The notes beneath the pieces are model-generated. The model saw only the letters and a program-made list of their open reading frames with translations, was not told the origin of the DNA and searched no databases. A stretch of 64,000 nt of DNA from Sipunculus nudus (lineage: Eukaryota; Annelida; Sipuncula; Golfingiida; Sipunculidae). How positions within the stretch are numbered: the first letter of the stretch is position 1; the number at the start of each line of letters is the position of its first letter. Position numbers and translations under genes: made by a program. This document shows positions 12,441-26,800 of the stretch, piece after piece. The stretch is taken from NCBI GenBank assembly GCA_026874595.1, contig CM049309.1, positions 70,912,926 to 70,976,925 of the forward strand, given 5' to 3'.

Positions 12441-12446
12441 TAATAA
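12441..12446 (+). terminator. Candidate poly(A) signal for the membrane-protein gene
   Basis: AATAAA on the plus strand about 480 bp after the stop codon. It is the first canonical hexamer I noticed downstream; usage is not proven. Confidence 0.45.
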
Positions 12447-12469
12447 AAGTATTAAAACAATTATTGTGC

Positions 12470-14070
12470 TGGTTTTGTAATCAGTATTTCATTATACGTA
12501 TTCTTATCAAAGACAAAACAGTACTCGGTTCCTCGGAGATTAGAAAAATTAAAATACTGCTTTTGTTTTGTTCTGCCCGTGTTTGTAATAGAATTCTGAA
12601 ACGGCAGATTTTCCAAACCCGGTCACAAATGACATTGCATCTGATATATATTTTTCAAATGTCAAGACTGAGGAGGATTGCGATCGATTTATTCTACTGC
12701 GAGGTTTAGTTTAACGTGACAGATAATACATGTGTGCATTGAGTTGCGTAAGTTCTGGGCTGTCTATACCTCGTGTGCGCGGTCATGTACTTCAAATATC
12801 AGGTATACATGGGAGACTTAAAATACCAATGGCTCTCTTAAAGGGAGACTCGCTTTAGAAAAAAATCGTGCACCATTCAGCATTTTCCCCCCATTTTTGC
12901 AGCAAGTTTCAGGTTTTAAAAAGTCATTATCTTTCTGTGATATGAGAGTATAAAAAAACTTTTTTTTAGAAACTGTCACCTGTTTAATATGGTAAATATA
13001 CCTCCCTATAATTCGTGAGATACTTTTAAATTTTATCATTTATTTGACCTCATGTTTTTATCGCTGTTAGGTGGTTATTTGGTTGGTAATTTGGCTGTAT
13101 TTTCCTGTTAGCAACTGTACTAAAAAATGAGATAAAAGAATCGCATAAATATGTCGGAGGATTATGGTAACACCAGAGTTCATTTTCATCACCATAATAT
13201 GTAACTCTTGTAAGATATATAAATTTGTTTATCCTAGGACCATAGCAATTAATTGGTATTTAGGGCGGCATTTGTTCAGGCGAGCAGACCTCATCTGTGA
13301 TCCAGCCATTGAGGTGATGTAGCACACACCAAAGTTTGATTAGAATTATAAGGTGTATATATGGTTTGTAACTACTTCTAATTTCGTGATTTTCCTGGAT
13401 GTCACTACAGCAGGCATGGATTGCATATATAGCTTGGGTAATATCGATCAAATGTTGGTGGACCACAGCTTTTGCGGACTGTCCTTGAGATATTGTTAAC
13501 AGTATGGGAACGGACAGCTTTTTCTATACACTAGGACCTAAAGATTTGTTTCACCAATACAACATATACATGCTATATGGCTGAAATGGATGTACGAGTG
13601 AGCGGGCTTTTATATATGAATACCCCTGTTACCTTTCATACATGGTGACCATGTTTGAATGCCAGAATACATGATAATGCAAGGCTGATTAGTCTTTGCT
13701 CATCCCAGTGACGTCAACGAGTATGGGCAATCTTTGTATTTATTATATTGTTAGAATATACTAGTTGAGTTAAATGGATAAATAGTACAGGATGATTATT
13801 CATGTCGTGAAAAATTATTAATTTAGAAAGCAAGGAAAAAGGTTAAATAATAATAATTTTAAAATTTAAAATGAGACAGGAAGGAAGCGTGCTATAGATC
13901 AACAATACATATCTAGGAATATTGTCAATTAGTTTAACACGAACCCACTAAGAGACAGCTCCTCACGTAGAGGCTATACACTGCAGATATCCAAAATCTC
14001 CCTGGCTTTAACCGTTGCTTTGTTTAACAATGTTCTCTGGGTCTCACAACCAGGGTTTGCACAGAGCAAA
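12470..14070. other. Intergenic stretch
   Basis: AT-rich DNA between the plus-strand membrane-protein gene and the convergent LRR/EF-hand gene. No exon, RNA gene or clear repeat was seen before the palindromic cluster at 14077. Confidence 0.4.
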
Positions 14071-14076
14071 GAACTG

Positions 14077-14240
14077 TAATCAGACCAATGAGAGCGCGGT
14101 ATCGCATTGTGCATCCTGCTCCACAGTTTAAACATACGACACGCGCTCTTGTTGGTCTGATTACAACAGACATTCGCTCTCGTTGGTCTAATTCTTAGCC
14201 GTGTGCCAGAACCGGTGAAGTCAGACCATTGAGAGCGGGT
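14077..14240. repeat. Palindromic cluster with GACCAATGAGAGCGC cores
   Basis: The first arm (14077-14098, core cagaccaatgagagcgcg) is matched in reverse complement at 14142-14163 (cgcgctcttgttggtctg), about 20 of 22 positions. A second, weaker inverted pair follows at 14171-14194 (gctctcgttggtcta) and 14221-14237 (cagaccattgagagcgg). The spacer words tttaaacatacgacac and gtgtcgcatgtttaaa are also reverse complements with changes. This is either a nested fold-back element or a paired CCAAT-like cis element. Confidence 0.65.
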
Positions 14241-14244
14241 GTCG

Positions 14245-15204
14245 CATGTTTAAAATCACGAAAATCGTAAACAGTATCAAATATCAGCTTTTGTGGAATG
14301 GTGGCAGAAAACCGTAGACGATCGCTGCCAATTACACCCTGTAAAAGTCGGTCGGAAAAAGTCACAGGGAATCGTGATGTATGAGGGTTCGTCCTTTCCT
14401 GTGATTCTTGAAGACCGAGACAGCAAGAAAATTTTCGAAAACAAGAAAGTGGTCAGAATAAACCACCTCCGCCAAGAAACCTAACAAACGCACAGCAACA
14501 CAGGAAAAGTTTGGTACGGTTCAGCAGCTCCATCCACTCTACAACAATGACCCTGGGTCTTGACCAAAAGATAAGCTGAATGTCACAATGGAAAGGAAGC
14601 CACAAAATAAAAATCTTATTTAAATGATCAAGATTACCTTCAAGATTTTATGTATTGTTAATTAGGTTTTAATTATCCTAAACCTCCACATATTTTAATA
14701 CTTATCTGTTCAGAAAATTTTGCTTAAAAGTGCAAATAGACGAACTTACTAGCCAAGGGTCAAACATAATATCTTTGGGGTATACTAATTATATCATCTG
14801 AGTCCTGCTTAAAGTTGAAATAACTGGAGCGCGGCAGCGTTGACACTGTATGAGACATTATGGTGACAACAAAACGGGGCATCATTTGGTCAAACATCAA
14901 CTTTCTATATATTATATGTGGTTTTTTTTCTGTGAAAGAATAACAAACGGCTGAAAGGAACGCACGTAGCCCGAGGAATATCGATGAACCGGCGGTGGAT
15001 TGTAACTTAAGGTAGACAACAATATGGATCAGAAACTGGCCTTGAGATACTGGGAACAGTCAATGTCGGTTCGGCCGACACAAAGTTAACAGATTTGCTT
15101 CCCCAAATACATTGTAAACAGCATACTCGTGTCCATTGACGTTTTACAAAGAAAAATCAGGGGCTTATAGGGGTTGATGAGCCTTTTCTTGGCCGATATT
15201 TCTT

Positions 15205-15205
<1 letters not shown>
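14245..15205. other. Intergenic stretch
   Basis: Contains a 63-codon plus-strand ORF (14293-14484) with no recognised domain. Otherwise there is nothing I can name. Confidence 0.35.

Positions 15206-15206
<1 letters not shown>

Positions 15207-15267
<61 letters not shown>
15207..15267. repeat. (TA)n microsatellite
   Basis: Perfect TA run of about 61 bp just beyond the 3' end of the LRR/EF-hand gene. Confidence 0.97.
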
Positions 15268-15273
<6 letters not shown>

Positions 15274-15381
15274 ACATATACATTGACCCCTGAAAGAAAT
15301 ATGTGGAACCTGTTGCCTTCTATAGGAATGCACCGTATGCGTATGAGATTAGGAATATAGGGTAAACACTGGCATATTAAA

Positions 15382-15387
15382 TTTATT
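15382..15387 (-). terminator. Candidate poly(A) signal of the LRR/EF-hand gene
   Basis: AATAAA on the minus strand about 306 bp past the proposed stop codon at 15693. It is consistent with a short 3' UTR, but usage is not proven. Confidence 0.45.
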
Positions 15388-15692
15388 GAAATCTATTTTC
15401 ATGATTAGAACATCACGTATAATTAAAAGAGGTTTGCTTTTTGACGACCGTCTATAAGTGTTACATAAACAGTTACTCTAAATTCAATGTTTTTCATTCA
15501 TCGAGCACGATTGGTAGTTACACCTTTTACCTACAAGTAGTTTCAATAAAGAAAAGTGGTCGTGGTTCGCGTTAGACCGTACAAATAATTTTCCGGTTTG
15601 CAAAAAAATATCCCTTCAGATAAAAATGCCGGAACTAAGAACGCCTTGTGCAGGTGGTGCCCTCTATAGTTGCCGAGGTGTTATAAAAACTT

Positions 15693-15741
15693 TCATGGAT
15701 TTGACCCCGCTTCATAGGATTCCGCACCAATCACCATTTCA
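15693..15741 (-). CDS. LRRC74A: LRRC74A-like, terminal coding exon (residues 513-528)
   Basis: A strong pyrimidine tract and TTTTAG acceptor precede T-GAA-ATG, giving S/EMVIGAESYEAGSNP and a TGA stop. It was chosen because it fits the phase of the previous donor and supplies the glutamate at position 12 of the second EF-hand loop. The alternative is termination at the TAA overlapping that donor, which would leave the loop one residue short. Confidence 0.62.
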
Positions 15742-18700
15742 CTAAAATACAGAAATTAGAAAATATGAGGAAACAATAAATAGCAGTATCTGGGAATTAT
15801 GTTACCAAGAAGTGGGCCGTAGGCAATGTAATCATCCTTGGTAGTTTGTCTTTTTGAGATATTTATATGACTTTGTAAATGGGTTAGACTCGAGGCGTAG
15901 AAGAGTGGATTGCTCAATGTATGGACTGCACAAGTAGATAATAAAATCGAGAAGCCTAATCGGTTTTGTCTGTTTGTACATCAGTTTGCACGCATGAACT
16001 GACACATAAAGGAGTTATTTGGTAACAAAATCAAGGTGGATTCAATGCAAGGAAAAGAATATTCAATTTTGAGGTTACCAGAATGATTTAGTCTATTTTC
16101 CAAAGAGCATTATTATTTTTGTAAAGGAAGTATTTGGTCTAGTGTACTCACTGCAGAGATTTATAATATTCAAACGGACAGTGCATGATATATAAAATGG
16201 AATATTTGTTTAATTTATAACAGTGTGTAGTAAAACAACAATTCAATAGTTGATTTACATGATTTCTGAATATTACGTATTGCACATAATAAATCTATGT
16301 AATAAAATATAAAGCACTAATGTCAATCCAAAGCCGGAAGCTATTTACCATGCGCTCAATGGTTCTTCACAAAACAATATTTGGTGTATGGAGGAAGGTT
16401 AAAGATCAATATTCACTCCCACGTATAAAATTGGAAGCCACAATTTCATTTCAAAGTCTTGATTTATATAGAATTGTGAAAATGTTCGTGAAAATCTGGA
16501 CAAAACTATAGTCTTGTTAAAGGAGATTAAAGAACACACCTAGCACGGGAGAAGGCACCTGAAAATATCACCTGCCATTATATATTGATGCAGACTGAAA
16601 TATTTTCAAGGTTAATTGCAGGGAGGAATTTCCATAAACATGCTCCCGAATTCAATACTTAGAGAACAAAACACACCGTATGATCCAGCGACTGCTTGTT
16701 TAAACAAGCCGTAACCGTAGGGGCACGTGGTATCAATATAACAACGTACTTTAGTTATGGCTGGAATAAGATAACTTGGCCCGCGGAAGTTTAAAATACC
16801 ACCCGACGTTAGGATGTATGGGTCTCCACAGACCTATGCACGCGAAGTATAGATTACTTAATGCAAACAAAAGATTGTTTAGCCCACGCGTAGGTTGATT
16901 GTCAGGGTTTTTTTTTTATCACGCAAAGGCGCACTGAAGTTTCAGTATGTGCAATGTCGCTCTGATGATTGTTGACTGAATTGTGTTAAACATTTATTGT
17001 TACCTGAAATCAATTTCCCCGTCACCATCCTCGTCCAAGGCCTTTATAAGCTGCTCAATCTGTTCCTTGGTGAGTGGGATCTTCGCGGTCTGAAAGGGTA
17101 AAAGAAAGTGAATGATATGATTATGACAGCAACAAATATTATAGGCCATTCAAAAATAAAAAAAAAATTGTTCTGCGCTTTCATTTTTCGTGGATATTTT
17201 TTTTTAGAAAAATTTCTGAAAATTAATTTCCTAAAAAAACTTCGTATGGAAGTGACAACCAAATTCGGCAATTAAGAATTTTACAATAAATCCCCAGTTC
17301 ATGTTTCACAGCTTTTTAGTTTCTTCACAATAATCTGGCAGATATGATGTGTCCCTGCATCAGTAGCCATCTATGTCTTAGTTGGTTATTTTTTTGGAGT
17401 GTTCACATGACATCATCCAATCAGCAGCTGTCAATTGAGACTGTTTTTGCATGTGACCAATGACCTTGACCGCCATAAGTGGGTCCGATATGTTATCAAA
17501 TGAAGACTGATTTCTCACATTTTTAAATAATTCTATTTCTTAAATAAGGTGTAAGGTAGGTATGTGTTGAAAATAAGGTCCTTTAATCCTCTACACTACA
17601 CTATCATTGTTTCCCTTGAAATAGCACTTATAAAAATTTCCTTGCAAAAAACAGGTTTACATGAGGGGATGAAACGGACTATAATGAAGACCAGATCCTC
17701 AGTAATGTTGCTTATTTTGTGATATGGCATAATTTCCTTAAGAATTCATAAAGGTATTCTTATTCAAACTGGACGAGATATTGTACTGATCCCATACACC
17801 ATTTTAAGACCTGAAGCTTAATTTTGCATTTTTTGGGCAAGCTGGAAAAAATCCACTTATTTACGGCAAAGAAAAAAAGATAACAATATTTTTTTTGTTT
17901 CTAGAGATCGTAGAAAATTCCTTGCTGTGGCCTTAGTGGTCATGGCTTTTATTTCCCCATCACACCAATACAGATTATTATAGTCCTTTCCATGCACCAT
18001 GTTTTATTATACTTAATTATTTACATTGCTTTATCATGATATTTTTTTAACATGTAAAGGTTCTAATTCAGTTTTTTTAAACCTAAGCTGTCGTTCATGG
18101 AGTCCATGACGCTCACAGCGTCATTGTAAGGGAAGTCTCTATTGGATATCACAAAAACAAATCTATATGTGCATTTGGTCTTTGTTCACCAGTTTAGGTG
18201 GTTGCATATCCCTTCTACATGTAATATTGGTGAGAGGCAACTTCATTTATCAGCCGACTAAAATATTGGTAAGAGATACAATAACCGCTTTAATGGCTCT
18301 TTTAACCATTTAACCAAGGAATAAAGCTTGCATTAATTAATGTGGTTTGGACTTTGGAATACCATGACATGAAAAGCTAAATACTAATTTACAAACAATA
18401 TTTATCTTTAAATATAATCAAATATATAAATATGATAAAGGAATAAAGTGCTGCCTCGGAATTTTTTAAACAAAATTAAAATGTATAAATGTATAATACT
18501 TTTCGTTGTAATGTCCTAGTCACAAAAGTTTGATTTTCTCATACACCCCTCGATCGTCGACTGTAACAAATAATATAACGTTCCATCTGGATAAAGAACG
18601 AGTGTTAATTTTAAAGAGGACAACCATGTATTTTAATCTATTCTGTTACAGGCTAAAAGGCGAATGGTGGGGGCGAGGCCGATTTTACGTGGAGTCCAGA

Positions 18701-21700
18701 CCTTACCTTGATTCCTTCTCGGAATTCATCGTAGGAGACGCTCATGCTGCCATCTGTGTCTATTTGGCTGAACAACTCGGCGATGTTTAGGTTGTGAGCG
18801 TCAAGGTACGATTTCATGGCGTTCAGGGCCTCTTCTACTACGTCGTATTTCTTCAACTTCCGCTTCCCGTAGGAGTCTGTGTAACCATGGACACACGTGA
18901 AGCCTGTATGTTTCTCTTGGACTTCTTCGAGTTTTTCTTTGAAGCGAGGTCCAAGCGTAACTTCCTATGTTAACAAAGCAGGATTGTGAATGTCGTGTTT
19001 TGCTCAAGATTGATATAGGACCAAAAAGACAGAAAGAGAATATTTAGAAAGTGATAGAAAATGACATTCGATTTCAGCTTGGATACATTGAATACAAGAA
19101 CACTGAAATAACACCGGACGATCGAATCATTAAGGGCAATATCATTAGCAAAAAGAGGCATGTGCAATTCTGTCTGATACAAGACAATCAAAATATATAA
19201 TATTTATTTCATAGTTTGTCTGACCGTCCGGCTGGGCAAAAGTTTACTTACTCCCAAGTCCAGAAGTTGAAGAGCTAGCGTATCCAACTTCCTGAAAATC
19301 TCCATGGCAACCATAGCACCATCTTCAGTGACAGGATTTCTGCCAACCTATGGAAATATTATGAGATCAGGTACAATAGATTGAAACCAGCAGGTTCACT
19401 GTGTTTGATTAATGTGCGGAATAAAAGATAAATTTGATGATTCAGATTAAAACCTTGTATAAAATTAAAAATTTTGTCCCTTTAACCGTTCTTCTTTTTT
19501 CGTTTCTTTATGCATTTCAAATCCCAACTTCATTAGAATTAAATCGGAGTTATTGTTGTTGAATAAGTGTGTATATTAACTACTTGCAGGGGATAGTATC
19601 ATATACTATCCATTTAACATTAAGAAGAAAATATCAGTTGCCAAAAAAAAAAATGAAATATCAGGTGAATCCTATACATGTTAACAATTGTTACCAATGG
19701 CAAAACAAACCTTTAAGGTTTTGAGATCGTCATTGTCTCCGATGTACCGCAGAAGACCTGTTAGACCCTCGGCGGATATCCGGTTACACGTCATATCCAG
19801 TTCCGTCAGCGTCCCATTGACCTTGAGCGCATGACCCATTTCGATTGCGCCCACATTGCCGAACCCGTTCCACGCTACTCGTAATACTTTAAGACCTATG
19901 TTTTCCTACGGTGTTTAAATAAAACAGGTAACTCATATTTTAATTTCAAATAATTATAATCAAACTGATACATGGAGGTGTTTATTTTCTTTTTTTTATT
20001 GAGTAGTATTTTTAAAGATTCCATTGTAAAAATTAAACATTAGCATTTAAGTTAAAACCCCTTTTAAGGGAAGATTTAATGAATATATGAATATATAACA
20101 TCAGGTAGAATTAACTTATAATTCCGTGTAAAAGCATTCTTGTTGTCATGGCTATTAAAATCTTAAGGTGAAATACGTATACACAGATAATGTTGTACTT
20201 ACCTTGACGGCTCGCGCAAGGTCAACAGCACCTTTCATACGGATGTTGTTCCAGCTCAGGTCAACCTCTTGTAGGGTGCCGTTTTCAGCTGAATGATATG
20301 TGATAGAAAATTAAATTCTATAAAAAAATGCACCAAACCTTACTTATAGTTTTCGGGCAAAAAAGGTAAATGCAGATACTTTACGTAGATACATTGATGA
20401 TGCCGTGCATGTAAGTCCTCTAAATGTATAAATGATTTTATTAAGCAGTGTTGTCATACTATATCTTTATCTTTATTTTATATATAACACACCCGAACAC
20501 CCTTCCGCAGTGAGCACCCAATAAATCTCAATGGAAAAGGTTTATTACATAAAACTCAAAAGCAGCTTACATATCATCTTTCGGAAGACACAACCGGCTT
20601 GTTCGCCAAAGGAATTATTGCTGAGGTCAATGTTCTGTAGGATGGGGTGCTCCTGTCACAAATGATACAACATGTTAAATGTATTAACATTGGAAGGAGA
20701 GTGATTAATTGGAAATGCATTAACATGCCGCTTTATAATTCAGAAAGATAAAGCGATCATATAACAGCATATAGTGTAATTTCATATTATGACTGTAGAA
20801 GAACTGAAATCCTTTACTCTATAAGCTATAGCGTAATTTCAGTCTTAAAAGGACATTGTAACTCCAGTGATCCGTAAACTGTAATTCTATAACATAGCTT
20901 TGAACACAAAGCCTAGCCATAAATTATGAACCTTTACTTTATTAAGGTCAGACATTTTAAAACTGTAGGAAAAGTGTTAATTGTCGTGATTATACTATAC
21001 CAACAGGGTAAGCCTCAATCGCACTTTAATACACAAATTATTCCATAAACTAATTTTCTAGCAATGTGTTGATGTTTATTTTAGAACACATCTTCCGTAT
21101 CATCCGGTTGCCATTGAAATATGTTTAATGTTCAACTTTTGTATAACAAATATATTAACAAACTTAAGTTTTTACCCATACCTCTATTGTATCGGCTAAA
21201 ATACTTGCATCGCCATCAGTAAAATTATTATCTGAAAAAGGAAACAATATAAATACAAAAGTGAAAACGGATACATATTATCCAACTTAGTTGACATTGT
21301 TCCTAGGTACTCAAGATTATTATTTAACTATAATAAAAGTGGCATGTCCCGAATTCTGCTACGTGCACCTGGAGTGCTTCCTCTAACATAACTAAGGTTA
21401 TTTTCCGCCGCCCCAAAGGAGCATTTTACCATAAAGGCCTGGAATTTAAGACCAAATTAATAATTGTGATATTAATGAAATGGTCAGATGGATATCTCAG
21501 CTCAACTTAATGAACGCCCATGCACTCCTTTTTCATTTATCAAAGTTTTCAACATTAGCCCACATGCATATTTACGGACATACGTGTCAGAAGCACTGGG
21601 TAGGTTTATGTTATGGAGAGGGAAGGCATCATAGCATCCTTCCGCCAGAGGTCGTTTCTATTCAAAACAAACCTCCAGTTAGAAATTGTTTTGATGGCCG

Positions 21701-23425
21701 GGACTACTTGTCTCAATTGTCAAACTTAAAAATCATAATTTGTTACATTTCAAGGAAACACCTTATGTTAACATTTCACTTACACATGCATACAAATTTA
21801 TTTAAACGGACCCTTTTAACTATATTTACACCTACGCCGCTGGTGTATTTAGATCCCTCAGTACATTGTTGGTTTAGCATTTCTATACCTGCAATAACTT
21901 ACCAACAGAATCATACTTTTGTACGTGGGGATTCTACATGGTGAGGCATCATATTAAACTTTGGCAGTTACAGAGTAAAGCTATGATTCCATATGCACGA
22001 AATGCGGATCCGACATGAGGAATGCGTATTCGGCAAAACGATCGCTACATGGAGGGATTTTTGCAGGTTCCACATGGACATGCGACATGATATATCATAT
22101 ATACCGTTCCGGTAGATCCGGTTCATATGAAATCTCTCAAAATGCATTCCGTGTTCCGCATACTGATTTCCGCATGTCGTGCATATGGACACTCAGCTTA
22201 AGAGAGCTCTCACTTGCGAGGTGGAGTGTTTTGAGGTTGTGGTTGCACTTGAGCATCTCGGCGACTTGTTTGGCCCCGTGTGTTCTGAGATTATTTTCTG
22301 AGAGATCCTGAGATGAAAAAGAAATAGCACATACAATCAAAAGACAGAGATTCCTGAAAAACAGGAAACAACAGAAGGGAAAAATGTTATGCCGGGGTCA
22401 AAATTTCGCGTATTTTTCTAGATAACCGGCTTTTAATTTTATGATTCTGGGATAGGGACAACGTTATTGAATGGACTAGTCACCACGATTTTATCCACTT
22501 CAGTAATCAGTTTATTATATGGCTTAACTCCTGACATAAATAATGAATATATTAACAGAGCCTGGCGATGTATTGGCAAAGGTGCCGGACTTGAGAAACA
22601 TGATTTCGAATCTCGTTTTCTCTCACCTCTTCGCTAGGACCCTCCAGCAAGGTCTCAGCCACAGATGTGGTTATGTTTGCCCAGCATTACAAATTGGTAC
22701 CCGGTTAAATGCCATGGCGGACACCAGCGACCGGGGAGGTATATATATATATATATATATCACTGGGAAGTAAATTGCAACGTCTTCTGATCCAGTCAGT
22801 GGGAAGGGCATTTATATAAATATATATCTGACTCTGCCACCGTAGAATCCACTGATAAGTGGATTTTGGCCAGCATTGCCTCGGCCAGAGGAGAGAAGAG
22901 TCGGTTGTAAAATCCCACAATCTGACCTTGGATTTTAAAGAGAGAGAATATCACTTTTGATATGAGCTTTTTAAATGTTTGTTTGATTCCGGGTTTTGGC
23001 AGTGGTGACCGAGAAAAACAGCCAATCATAGCGGTCGATCGGGAGTCGGCATGATATTCTGGGGGTATAACTTTCTGTTATATATAAATAAGGTACAAAA
23101 TAAAGAATACCATTCTTATTTGGCAGATTCCGTACAAACAGGGCCTATTCTCACTTTCTTTATTTTACTCACCAGTTCTGTAATTGAGAGGTTTTCGGCC
23201 ATCATTTTGCAGACATATGAAATACCATCTGGCCCGAGATCGTTAGCTCTGAGATTCAAGGTCGTCACGCGCGTGTTATTCTGCAAAATACAAACAGTAA
23301 CACAGTAACATTGACATTCGTCATTCAGAAATGTGTTCTGGATGTGTCACAGTACCCCCGCTGATTAAGAACACATTCCAGACTCCTGCTTATTATTAAC
23401 ATGATACTTCCCCTGCACTTAATGC

Positions 23426-23473
<48 letters not shown>

Positions 23474-23792
23474 AGAATGTCAGACGATATGTAATGCCCA
23501 GTGTAACATCGTTGTGTCATAGTCAAAGGGACTTACAATAAAGCTTCGACTTCTCCGAGGTTCGACAAAAACTGTCTTTTATATGGTAAACATCGAGCAT
23601 GAAACTTCAAACATCGATCATGGCTTATTCGATTTAACGGAGCTTTACACAACCAAGTTATACTGTACTTTAATTTATTGTTTGGATCTTATTATACAAC
23701 GATGCACGTCCTATCGCAAATTTTTGTTTTGGACACTTCCATCGTAAATGAAATTGCAATACATGTTATTTAGTACCTCGATAATCAAATAT

Positions 23793-23842
<50 letters not shown>

Positions 23843-26800
23843 TAAACCATATAAGGCGATATACAAAAAAAAATTGTTCTACGCACCCGGGGAGTTGGGG
23901 GGCAAAAATGAGGTGCAAGCGGGCAACTTTTATAACTTTTCTGGTCGAGATACAACATTAATTAAATCCTGGAATTTTGCCGGCTTGTGTAGAAAATAAT
24001 GTGCTTCAGATCTTGAAAAAAAGTGTATCTGATTAACACAAGATTTAGTCCATACCTTTAAAGAACTTTTTAGGGAAATTGTGCCATGGCACAAATTAGC
24101 AACATTACCAAGGTACAGGTCTTCAATGGCAGAAAAAATGATAGACGACAAATAGGATCGGCGAATCCGTAAAACAATTGAAATAGTTAAAAAAAAATCC
24201 ACTTCGACGAAGACGAAAGTGACTGTAGGTGATTAAAGAATACAGCTGTAAAAATATTTTTTTCCCTTAATATCACACAAACAATTACATGATTTTAATT
24301 CATTTCATTTTAAAGAACTGAGTGAAGACATCACAAATTTACGTTATATAAATGCTAAACATAGATAAATAAGACATATATAATGGTTTTCATTTATAAT
24401 ATTAGAATCAACAGCGGCATTGTATTATCATGATATTCGTATAGACGATTGTTGAAAATGTATATCATTACGACATCATAATTAATCTTAGTACAGTTAA
24501 AAAAAACCTTGATATATACAAAATGTTTCATCAGTATTTATTAACCTTAAGTAAATTCTGAAACTGCAATTATAAGTGTCTTGGATCCATGTCATTTCAC
24601 CTCGTTGGAAGATCACAAAAAATAGTGTCTCGCTGAGGTTTTAATGATATTTTGTTCGTTCGTGGGAAGACTTGTTTGTTTATGTAGAGACCCGTGTTAA
24701 CATTATTTGTACAAAAATAGATGTTGACCTGAAAGGCAATATTGTTGATAGTTGACATAATTTTGATTTGACATTAGAAGACGCACTGTCCCACTCAGGC
24801 TTATTACCAGTATTTGGCCCAATGCACAATAAGGATAGCAAGTTCTCCTACAGGCGTTACAGCCCAGTACAGCAAAATTATATAGAAGACGAGCTATGGT
24901 AGCACTCAAACATTTGCTCAAGCCGACAGGGGTAATTCTTCGTGAGCTGGAGGTTGTGTGCACATATTCTATATTTATGCCACCAGCCGTGAAAAGACAG
25001 CCGGTGGGGAGTAATGTTGATATATATTAAGCAATGTAAACAAGTTGATATTAATGGTAGGCCAGCGAGGTTTTAGCTACTATACGCCATGTACCTTGTA
25101 CGGTGGTGTTAAATACCCACACACTCTTGAAGGTACTCCATGTCAACGTAGAGCTGCTTGGCGGAGTCTTTTCACAGGCTGACCTTAACATGTCAGGGTA
25201 TTCTGTAAAACCTCAGCCCTCTGGCCATGGACATTGTAGGTCGTCTGCATGATTGCTCCGGGCTTATGAATTGAAATTTGAGGACACAGTGATTATTATG
25301 GGAACCCTGGTTCAACTGACTGGCGGGCATCAAATCATGTTGAGATTCCAAATTCTGTGTTTCTGTTGTTGGTTTGTGTGACAGAAATAGAGCACAATCT
25401 TGGACCTACCTTAATCAACGCTCATGTATTTCTTGCATGTATTATTTATGATATACCTGCACACACAAATCTGGATTAGTTTCTTTATGGTAAATGCATA
25501 TATCTACGTTTCAGTTTCAGTGTAATCCATATGAAGAACAGACGATATTCACTTGGTGTTCATATTTATGATTATTATAACCAATGTACAGAAAATTAAT
25601 ACACATTAAACTATTTAATGTAGGGTTATTGTCTGTGTTCTTATTAATTAAAGCCACTTTAAAAAAGTATCAGGAACGCTCTAGTTGAACAACTCGGCTT
25701 AGGGATTATATTGAATATGTTTTAACCTTGCATGACCCACGAGGTTTTGTTTTTGTGATCATAAAATTTCTTATAGACAATGCCACTGCCCACGTGGACA
25801 TTAGTAGACTAAAGGTGTCATGTTTAAATTTGCTGATAAAAATGTAAATGATGTAAAAAATGCATAAATTCAAACGGCCTGGAACTGCATTTCAGCTAGC
25901 TTTAGGCTTTAAATTAGCAATGCAATTCTCTGTTCTCTAAGTTAAACATTGGTTGGATTCAAAGATTATTGTCAGCTGATGAAAAGCACCAATAACAATG
26001 CCATTGCTAAATTCAATAATCTTTAACAATAAAAATGGATAACCAACAAATCTGAAAATGTCGTGAAATTCTCAGTTTAGTAAATAAATAGATATATAGC
26101 TAATAGTTTTTCTGGTAGAATATCTATTTTATAGATCGTCTGAAATTATTGAAGCATATTATTAGAGCATATTTTGATTAGGAAAACCGTTTGATATAAT
26201 CACTTACCACCATAGGTATAGCGATGGCCTTCGCCCCGCTCGGTCCAGCCCCATAGTGTCGCATGTCAATGACGGAAGAAGCCGGCAACTTCCGGTGAAA
26301 CGCTTGGGAGACGCACGTGTTATACCGACGACACGCGTTCTCGTAGGTTTTCTGTCCCGTTACGTCAAAGACAAAAGGTGTATCTACAAAAACAGCATTC
26401 AGGCTGACAAAATTATTTTCTTTATTGTATTCTCTTTCAAAATTATATTCTTTTATTTTTTTCTTCAGTTAGAGACAGGAGAGATATTATCACTTAAAAC
26501 CATTCAAAAACGTCATAGACATTAGGTTCTCATGGTACCTATGTCTATATTTCGGCTGTGCAGACACCAATCTATTTAGTCACTGCCTTTGTTTAAATAT
26601 TAAGCAGAGGTCAATTATAGAAATATGAGGCTTCATGTCACTCTATCTTGAGAAAACATTCATTCATGCTTGATATCAAAGTTCTATATTGTAGAAGGCC
26701 AGGCTCAATTTGATTTTTGAAATCTTAATCAAATTTAGTTCCAAGGTCATTAATCAACCGGGTACTTTGCTTGCGCGATATCATATGAAAGATTGATTGG

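Noticed and set aside
14293-14484. 63-codon plus ORF suspected to be a retroelement integrase tail
   Set aside because: Only a vague resemblance, with no flanking integrase or LTR; not reported as a feature.
17001-17003. TAA immediately after the second EF-hand exon as the gene's stop codon
   Set aside because: It lies inside a good donor sequence and would truncate the calcium loop before its position-12 Glu. A phased downstream exon supplies that residue.
21480-21944. 154-codon plus-strand ORF inside an intron of the LRR/EF-hand gene
   Set aside because: No recognisable domain, amino-acid composition of random AT-rich DNA, and intronic position; treated as chance.
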